From positions 1 to 17,456 of the forward strand of contig JACDAY010000346.1 in the NCBI GenBank assembly GCA_013695195.1: DNA of 17,456 nt. The letters run 5' to 3'. The stretch is from Blastocatellia bacterium (lineage in GTDB: Bacteria; Acidobacteriota; Blastocatellia; Pyrinomonadales; Pyrinomonadaceae). Made by a program: the position numbers and the translations under genes. The notes under the pieces were generated by a model. That model was given only the letters and a program-made list of their open reading frames with translations. It was not told where the DNA came from and made no database searches. This document shows positions 12,986-17,456 of this stretch, one piece after another (position 1 is the stretch's first letter; each line of letters begins with the position of its first letter).

Positions 12986-15931
12986 ATGGAACTTGCAAAA
13001 GCATACGACCCGAAAGAAGCCGAAACAAATCATTACAGCCGCTGGGAGGACGGCGGTTACTTCGCTCCGGAAATAAATGAAAATACCGAAGCTGAAACTT
13101 TTTCCATAGTTATTCCTCCGCCGAATGTAACGGGAAGTCTGCATATGGGACATGCGCTGCAGCATACTTTGATGGATACGCTTACACGCTGGAAACGGAT
13201 GCAGGGTTATAAAACTTTGTTTCTGGTTGGAGTTGATCACGCCGGAATTTCGACTCAGTTAATGGTAACGCGCCAGCTTAAAAAGGAAGAGCATAAGACG
13301 CCACAGGATATCGGCCGGAAAGCTTTTACAGAAAAAGTCTGGGAATGGAAAAACAAATACGGTGGCGAGATAACGCGGCAAATGCGTAAGGAAGGCTTAT
13401 CCGTAGACTGGTCGCGCGAGCGTTTTACAATGGAAGAATCCCTGTCGAAAGCTGTTCTTTCTGTTTTTGTCAGGCTGTACGAAGAAGATTTGATATATCG
13501 CGGAACGCGAATCGTCAATTGGTGCCCAAAAGATAAAACCGTGCTTTCCGATCTTGAAGTGAAAGAAGAAAAAGCCAAAGAAGGCAAACTTTACTATTTA
13601 AAATATCCGGTTTTGAAGAGTTCCGGGTTGGAATCCGTTGCTAAGGATGAACAGGGAACTCGAAACTCGGAACTCCTATCAACTGCCACAGGTGGTTCGG
13701 TCACATACGTAACCGTCGCGACAACGCGCCCTGAAACCATGCTCGGTGATACCGCAGTCGCGGTTAATCCGGACGACGAAAGGTATAATCATCTCATTGG
13801 CAATACCGTTCTTTTACCGCTTACAAATCGCAAAATTCCTGTCATTGCGGATGATTATGTTGAATCCGCATTCGGAACAGGTGCAGTAAAGATCACGCCT
13901 GCCCATGACCCAAATGATTGGGAGATCGGCGAGCGCCATAACCTGGTAAAACTCGTCGTAATGAATGACGATGCGACGATGAATGAGGCTGCGGGTGCTG
14001 ATTTCACCGGTCTTGACCGGTATGCGGCACGCGAAAAAGTAGTCGAAAAATTTGAAGAGCTTGGTTTACTTGAAAAGATCGAAGATTATGATTTAACGCT
14101 TCCGCACTGCGAGCGCTGCAAAACCGTCATAGAGCCGCTTTTGTCGGAACAATGGTTCGTGAAGATGGATGAAATGCGCGATCTAGCTTTAAAACAGATG
14201 CGCGACGAAAATTCGCCTCGTTTCTTCCCCGAAATTCCACACAAGAAAGTGTATACGAATTGGCTCGAAAATCTGAAGTCCTGGACGATCTCGCGCCAAC
14301 TCTGGTGGGGACATCGTATCCCGGCATGGTATGACGCGGAGGGAAACGTTTATGTCGCCCGATCAAAGGAAGAAGCCGCCGCAAAAGCGGGAACGCAAAA
14401 TCTGACTCAGGATGAAGACGTTTTGGACACATGGTTTTCTTCAGCCCTGTGGCCGTTTTCGACGCTGGGATGGAGCACTTCAGAACCACCTGCGTTAGCG
14501 GGTGGCCTTACGCAGGCGGAAGATCTTCGACAGACGGAGTGGGATAAACAGAGCTCGAAGAACCAGCCCGCTCACGCAGGCGGTTCTGACAATAGATCCG
14601 ATCTCGATACTTTCTACCCGACCGATGTTCTCGTGACCGGACGCGACATCATTCGCCTTTGGGTTTCGCGGATGGTGATGATGGGAATAAAATTTATTGG
14701 GGGAAAGCCGTTCGACGATGTGATCATTCACGGCACTGTGCTTGATAAAAACGGCCAGCGGATGTCCAAGACTAAGAACAACGGCATCGATCCGCTCGAT
14801 GTATTTGAAAAATTCGGTGTTGATGCGACGCGTATGGCATTGGCCGGATCGGCAACCGGTGTCGACTTTGCCTGGCGCGACGAGAAGGTCGAATCGTTTC
14901 GTAATTTTGCCAATAAGATCTGGAACGCAACGCGCTTTTGTCTGATGAATTCTGAAGGCGCGACAGTAAATACAGATTCAATAAATCTTAGCAAAGAAGG
15001 GTTGCATCGCTACCTTGGCGATTCTGTTCCGTTGCCCTCTCTTGCGGATCGTTGGATCATTTCACGTCTGAACAAGACCGTGAAATCCGTTAACTTTGCA
15101 CTCGAAACATATCAATTTCACGAAGCAGTACAGCTGCTTTATCATTTTTTCTGGGATGATTTCTGCGACTGGTATATCGAATTCGTAAAAGATGAGATTG
15201 TCGGAACGCAGGCACCCTTGCCTGCGGCGAACGGTGGAGGCAGGCTGGGAGCCTGCGTTCCGGCGAGGACCCGCATTTTGACAATTCTCGAACAAGCTTT
15301 GCGAATGCTGCATCCGTTTATGCCGTTCCTGACTGAAGAGCTGTGGCAAAAACTGCCCGGAACTTCGAATGGACTGCACAACACGGCGTACCGGTCAGCT
15401 GGTAAAACGATCATGCTCGCCGATTTCCCTAAACCGGACGAGACGATGATCGATGAAGCGGCTGAGAGCGAGATGAGCGCCGTTATAGAATTAATTACGA
15501 AAGTGCGAAACATCCGTGCGGAAATGAATATCACTCCGGTGGAACGTTTTACAGTCCATATTGCCGCCGATAACGCAACTCAAGTTGTCTTTGCGACAAA
15601 TGAACCCCAAATTCTGAAGCTCGCACGTGCCGAAAAACTTATTATCGGCGATGATTTGGAAGTTCCCATGGCCTCGGCAAAGGCCGTAACCGCAAATGCC
15701 GAGATCGCAGTACCGCTCGAAGGCTTGATCGATTTCGACAAGGAACGCGAGCGCCTCAATGGCCAGATCTTCAAGCTCAATGTCGAACTTGAACGTCTCA
15801 ACGCGCAGCTATCCAACAGCGATTTTGTGAATAAAGCCCCGGAAGAAAAGGTCAAAGACCTTCGCGAGCGAGCGGCTGAGATCGTCCAGCAGACGAACAC
15901 ACTGAATCAAAACGTCGAAGCCTTACGCTAG
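12986..15931 (+). CDS. valS: Valyl-tRNA synthetase with three in-frame repeat-derived insertions
   Basis: ValRS charges tRNA-Val and edits mischarged threonine. The 981-residue product has the class Ia HIGH motif as HMGH (53-56), the CP1 editing domain with VATTRPETMLGDTAVAV (from 244), a probable zinc site (CPKDKTVL and HCERCKTVIEP), DTWFSS (481-486), a KMSKS motif reading RMSKT (592-596), an anticodon-binding helix bundle (WYIEFVKDE, LHPFMPFLTEELW) and the C-terminal tRNA-contacting coiled coil (about 905-981). Three stretches have no place in the family: residues 210-243, about 497-537 and 740-760. Each is read from palindromic DNA, and removing them brings the protein to a normal length near 890. 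All three keep the frame and avoid stops. No Shine-Dalgarno sequence precedes ATG 12986. Confidence 0.96.
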   Translation: MELAKAYDPKEAETNHYSRWEDGGYFAPEINENTEAETFSIVIPPPNVTGSLHMGHALQHTLMDTLTRWKRMQGYKTLFLVGVDHAGISTQLMVTRQLKKEEHKTPQDIGRKAFTEKVWEWKNKYGGEITRQMRKEGLSVDWSRERFTMEESLSKAVLSVFVRLYEEDLIYRGTRIVNWCPKDKTVLSDLEVKEEKAKEGKLYYLKYPVLKSSGLESVAKDEQGTRNSELLSTATGGSVTYVTVATTRPETMLGDTAVAVNPDDERYNHLIGNTVLLPLTNRKIPVIADDYVESAFGTGAVKITPAHDPNDWEIGERHNLVKLVVMNDDATMNEAAGADFTGLDRYAAREKVVEKFEELGLLEKIEDYDLTLPHCERCKTVIEPLLSEQWFVKMDEMRDLALKQMRDENSPRFFPEIPHKKVYTNWLENLKSWTISRQLWWGHRIPAWYDAEGNVYVARSKEEAAAKAGTQNLTQDEDVLDTWFSSALWPFSTLGWSTSEPPALAGGLTQAEDLRQTEWDKQSSKNQPAHAGGSDNRSDLDTFYPTDVLVTGRDIIRLWVSRMVMMGIKFIGGKPFDDVIIHGTVLDKNGQRMSKTKNNGIDPLDVFEKFGVDATRMALAGSATGVDFAWRDEKVESFRNFANKIWNATRFCLMNSEGATVNTDSINLSKEGLHRYLGDSVPLPSLADRWIISRLNKTVKSVNFALETYQFHEAVQLLYHFFWDDFCDWYIEFVKDEIVGTQAPLPAANGGGRLGACVPARTRILTILEQALRMLHPFMPFLTEELWQKLPGTSNGLHNTAYRSAGKTIMLADFPKPDETMIDEAAESEMSAVIELITKVRNIRAEMNITPVERFTVHIAADNATQVVFATNEPQILKLARAEKLIIGDDLEVPMASAKAVTANAEIAVPLEGLIDFDKERERLNGQIFKLNVELERLNAQLSNSDFVNKAPEEKVKDLRERAAEIVQQTNTLNQNVEALR
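13616..13696. repeat. In-frame insertion A in valS (GAGTTCC-type inverted repeat)
   Basis: GAGTTCCGGGTT (13618-13629) and AACTCGGAACTC (13664-13675) form an inverted repeat with one mismatch. The right side also holds a tandem GGAACTCGAAACTC. The segment encodes extra residues of about 210-243, between YPV and VTVATTRPETM at the entry to the editing domain, where other ValRS proteins have only a short strand. Boundaries are approximate. Confidence 0.65.
14481..14588. repeat. In-frame insertion B in valS (AGAACC(A/G)CCTGCG palindrome)
   Basis: The left arm 14481-14505 (CAGAACCACCTGCG, then TTAGCGGGTGG) and the right arm 14563-14588 are inverted copies with two substitutions and one extra base. 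The segment encodes SEPPALAGG to PAHAGGSDN (about 499-536), between the catalytic-domain DTWFSS stretch and FYPTDVLVTG, where family members have a short loop. Confidence 0.8.
15202..15262. repeat. In-frame insertion C in valS (family i, same arm as the murF-mraY repeat)
   Basis: The left arm 15202-15225 (CGGAACGCAGGC, then ACCCTTGCCTGC) and right arm 15239-15262 form an imperfect inverted repeat. The right arm contains, without change, the 22 bases found at 159-180. It encodes GTQAPLPAANGGGRLGACVP (740-759) in a loop of the anticodon-binding helix bundle. The spacer is 13 bases, against 46 in the murF-mraY copy. Confidence 0.88.
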
Positions 15932-16001
15932 GAGTTTAATAGCAGCGCTCTGACCTGTAACTTAGCGCTTAGAAGAACGAATTTGGCAATGGGATTCACT
16001 T

Positions 16002-17069
16002 CTATTTACTGCTTGTAAAGAAATTGAGCGAATCGTAGGCATTGTCAACATTCAAAACCTGCGAAGGTTGGTTGAAAATATACCTTCTACTGGCAATCGT
16101 GAAAATGTACGTGCGGCCTGCTGGAACGTCATCGAAACTATAAAACCCAAAAGGATTCGAAATGGAATTGCGGGCATTCCCCTGGTCGTCCCACATGGTG
16201 ATTGACGCCCGTGCAATTCCCCGGCCGCCGGGTGTCAGTACGCGTCCGCTGACCGACACGCTCGCCGCCGTTGTACCGAAATTTCCGATCCTTAAATTGT
16301 TTACTCCAAGCCATTCATCGGGTGAGCTTGTGCCGTCCGGTGCAGCTGCGTCTGTGGTAATAATTCGAATCTGGACTTGGGGCTGATTGTTTATCGCCGG
16401 GGGCAATAGAATATTTACTGATGTTACTCTTCCCGCCACATTGGGATCGGTGGCGTCTGCGATATATCCGGCCGGAAGATTGGTGAAATTTCCGCTTTCA
16501 CCAACGCGATACTGAACCGCAAACTGCGAAACGGCATTGTTGCTTCCGCCATCGATGTCAGTAACGTCGAATGCTATCCTAATATTCGACCGCCCTGTCG
16601 TGTTTACATAAAATACCATATAAGGCGCACGGGACTGCACATTTCCCTGAAACCCGAACGCGAGATATGTGCCGCTGTCAAACTCTGCCAGACCGCCGGC
16701 GTTGTAAGCGCTGGGATTGCCTTTGTTAGCCGCAATACAGGTGTCGGAGCTGCTCGGCAGAGCACTTGACGGGAATTCGGCCGTTAAGACAGTTTGCGGA
16801 TCAACGCCGAAGGTAGATGTTAAACCGTCTCCGCAGTAACCTTCAACGGATGAAACAGCGGTCCAGTTATCATTAGACGTAATTAAATTGGTCGTGCCGG
16901 ATGTTAAATTGAGCGTCAGATTACCGGTTGATAAATCGAAGTAGGTGCTGTTTGCCTCAACGGAGCGAAGAGGCGAAGGCAGGAGAACCAGCGCCAATGA
17001 GAGTAAAGCCAATACTATTGCGACGGGGAAAACCGGAAAAAATTTCCGATGGGGTTTTTGGTTTTTCAT
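16002..17069 (-). CDS. Secreted beta-rich protein with C-terminal carboxypeptidase-regulatory-like domain
   Basis: This 355-residue product starts with a Sec signal peptide: basic residues 1-9, a hydrophobic core of about 13-30 and a likely cleavage after VEA (37-39). The mature region to about 268 is Ser/Thr/Asn/Gly-rich. It contains YMVFYVNTTGRSNIRIAFDV, QFAVQYRVGESGNFTNLP and QVQIRIITTDAA followed by DEWLGVNNL, which resembles the beta-sandwich region seen beside extracellular nucleases of the ExeM/NucH type. No nuclease domain follows. Residues of about 270-350 (VSGRVLTPGGRGIARASITM, FGFYSFDDVPAG) form a carboxypeptidase-regulatory-like beta domain common in secreted proteins. It is convergent with valS, 70 bases away. 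No catalytic residues are recognised; an adhesive or envelope role is only a guess. Confidence 0.8.
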   Translation of the reverse strand: MKNQKPHRKFFPVFPVAIVLALLSLALVLLPSPLRSVEANSTYFDLSTGNLTLNLTSGTTNLITSNDNWTAVSSVEGYCGDGLTSTFGVDPQTVLTAEFPSSALPSSSDTCIAANKGNPSAYNAGGLAEFDSGTYLAFGFQGNVQSRAPYMVFYVNTTGRSNIRIAFDVTDIDGGSNNAVSQFAVQYRVGESGNFTNLPAGYIADATDPNVAGRVTSVNILLPPAINNQPQVQIRIITTDAAAPDGTSSPDEWLGVNNLRIGNFGTTAASVSVSGRVLTPGGRGIARASITMWDDQGNARNSISNPFGFYSFDDVPAGRTYIFTIASRRYIFNQPSQVLNVDNAYDSLNFFTSSK

Positions 17070-17456
17070 AATTTACAAGGTTTTTTCAGAACAAGGCATC
17101 GTGGGCAATCGGATGGCATTACAGATCCGTAATGTTCTGCATGAGGGTTATGCATACGAGTAAAGATTTGCAAGGGTAAGTTTTAAGATTAGATCGAAGG
17201 CTGGCAGAAGATCTGAAGTTTAATTATTTTATTCAGAAATGAATAAATTAGTCATTCCAGCATTTGTTGACGAAGCAAATCGCCGGGCAAAGATTATCAA
17301 ACATAGGTGCGATAAGTCAACCTAATTATGAAGCATCCGTGGAGTTGTTTCTTACTGTGCATTAACGAAGCAATCAAACAGAAGCCTAAACTTTTTTTGA
17401 AATACATTGCGTTTAGTGTTGCATTGAAAGATAATTCTTTTTACACTGCGACTTAA
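17070..17456. other. Non-coding stretch upstream of the secreted-protein gene
   Basis: No convincing gene is seen on either strand in these 387 bases. It holds a possible - strand promoter (17293-17320), an 8-base-pair hairpin at 17228-17247 (TTTATTCA-GAAA-TGAATAAA) and AT-rich sequence. On the + strand only a 28-residue frame at 17239-17325 occurs, without supporting signals. Confidence 0.5.
17293..17320 (-). promoter_or_regulatory. Possible promoter for the secreted-protein gene
   Basis: On the - strand, TTGACT (17315-17320) and GATAAT (17293-17298) are 16 bases apart, the same layout as the response-regulator promoter. Transcription would start near 17286 and leave a leader of about 215 bases before the ATG at 17069, which is long for a simple gene. 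Confidence 0.45.

Noticed and set aside
15932..16001. AGCGCT repeated 20 bases apart between the convergent genes, as a possible shared terminator.
   Set aside because: The stem is only six base pairs and no T-run follows on either strand.
17239..17325. A 28-residue + strand frame starting MNKLVIPAFVDE.
   Set aside because: No ribosome-binding site, promoter or family resemblance, and the start lies in a hairpin.

Overview
The window is a bacterial chromosome segment carrying the 3' two-thirds of a division and cell-wall (dcw) cluster. Gene content and order, the protein flavour (an acidic-linker response regulator, a secreted protein with a carboxypeptidase-regulatory-like C-terminal domain) and the many short palindromic repeats suggest an Acidobacteriota bacterium, probably Blastocatellia/Pyrinomonadaceae-like. 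That placement is an inference from family resemblance; no search was run.

Layout: positions 1-10319 (all + strand) hold the end of murF, then mraY, murD, ftsW, murG, murC, ftsQ, ftsA and ftsZ. These make lipid I and lipid II (MraY, MurG), the nucleotide precursors (MurF, MurC, MurD), the septal glycan polymerase (FtsW) and the Z-ring with its membrane anchor and divisome scaffold (FtsZ, FtsA, FtsQ). murB and ddl, often found between murC and ftsQ, are not in this stretch. A GC-rich hairpin plus nine T's after ftsZ closes the block. Then come pdxA (vitamin B6 synthesis), a receiver-domain response regulator with its own promoter and terminator, and valS (valyl-tRNA synthetase). On the - strand, convergent with valS, lies a secreted beta-rich protein. 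The last ~390 bases hold no gene I can support, only a possible - strand promoter and a small hairpin.

The most unusual content is repeats. At least three families of small palindromic elements sit between and inside these essential genes: (i) an element with arms GGAACGCAGGCT.../...AGCCTGCGTTCC, between murF and mraY and again, in frame, inside valS; (ii) hairpins built on a GCTTTAGC/GCTAAAGC core, one before ftsW and a cluster of about five between murG and murC; (iii) pyrimidine/purine inverted repeats (GGAACAAGA-type strand) in the ftsQ-ftsA and ftsZ-pdxA gaps. Two further palindromic segments are also read through in frame inside valS. The three insertions explain why this ValRS is 981 residues while the family core is near 880-900. 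The situation resembles the Rickettsia palindromic elements that insert in frame into protein genes, and it is the best candidate here for something not yet described.

Translation starts mostly lack a Shine-Dalgarno sequence; ftsZ and the response regulator are the clear exceptions. Several starts were therefore chosen by alignment to family N-termini rather than by ribosome-binding sites.
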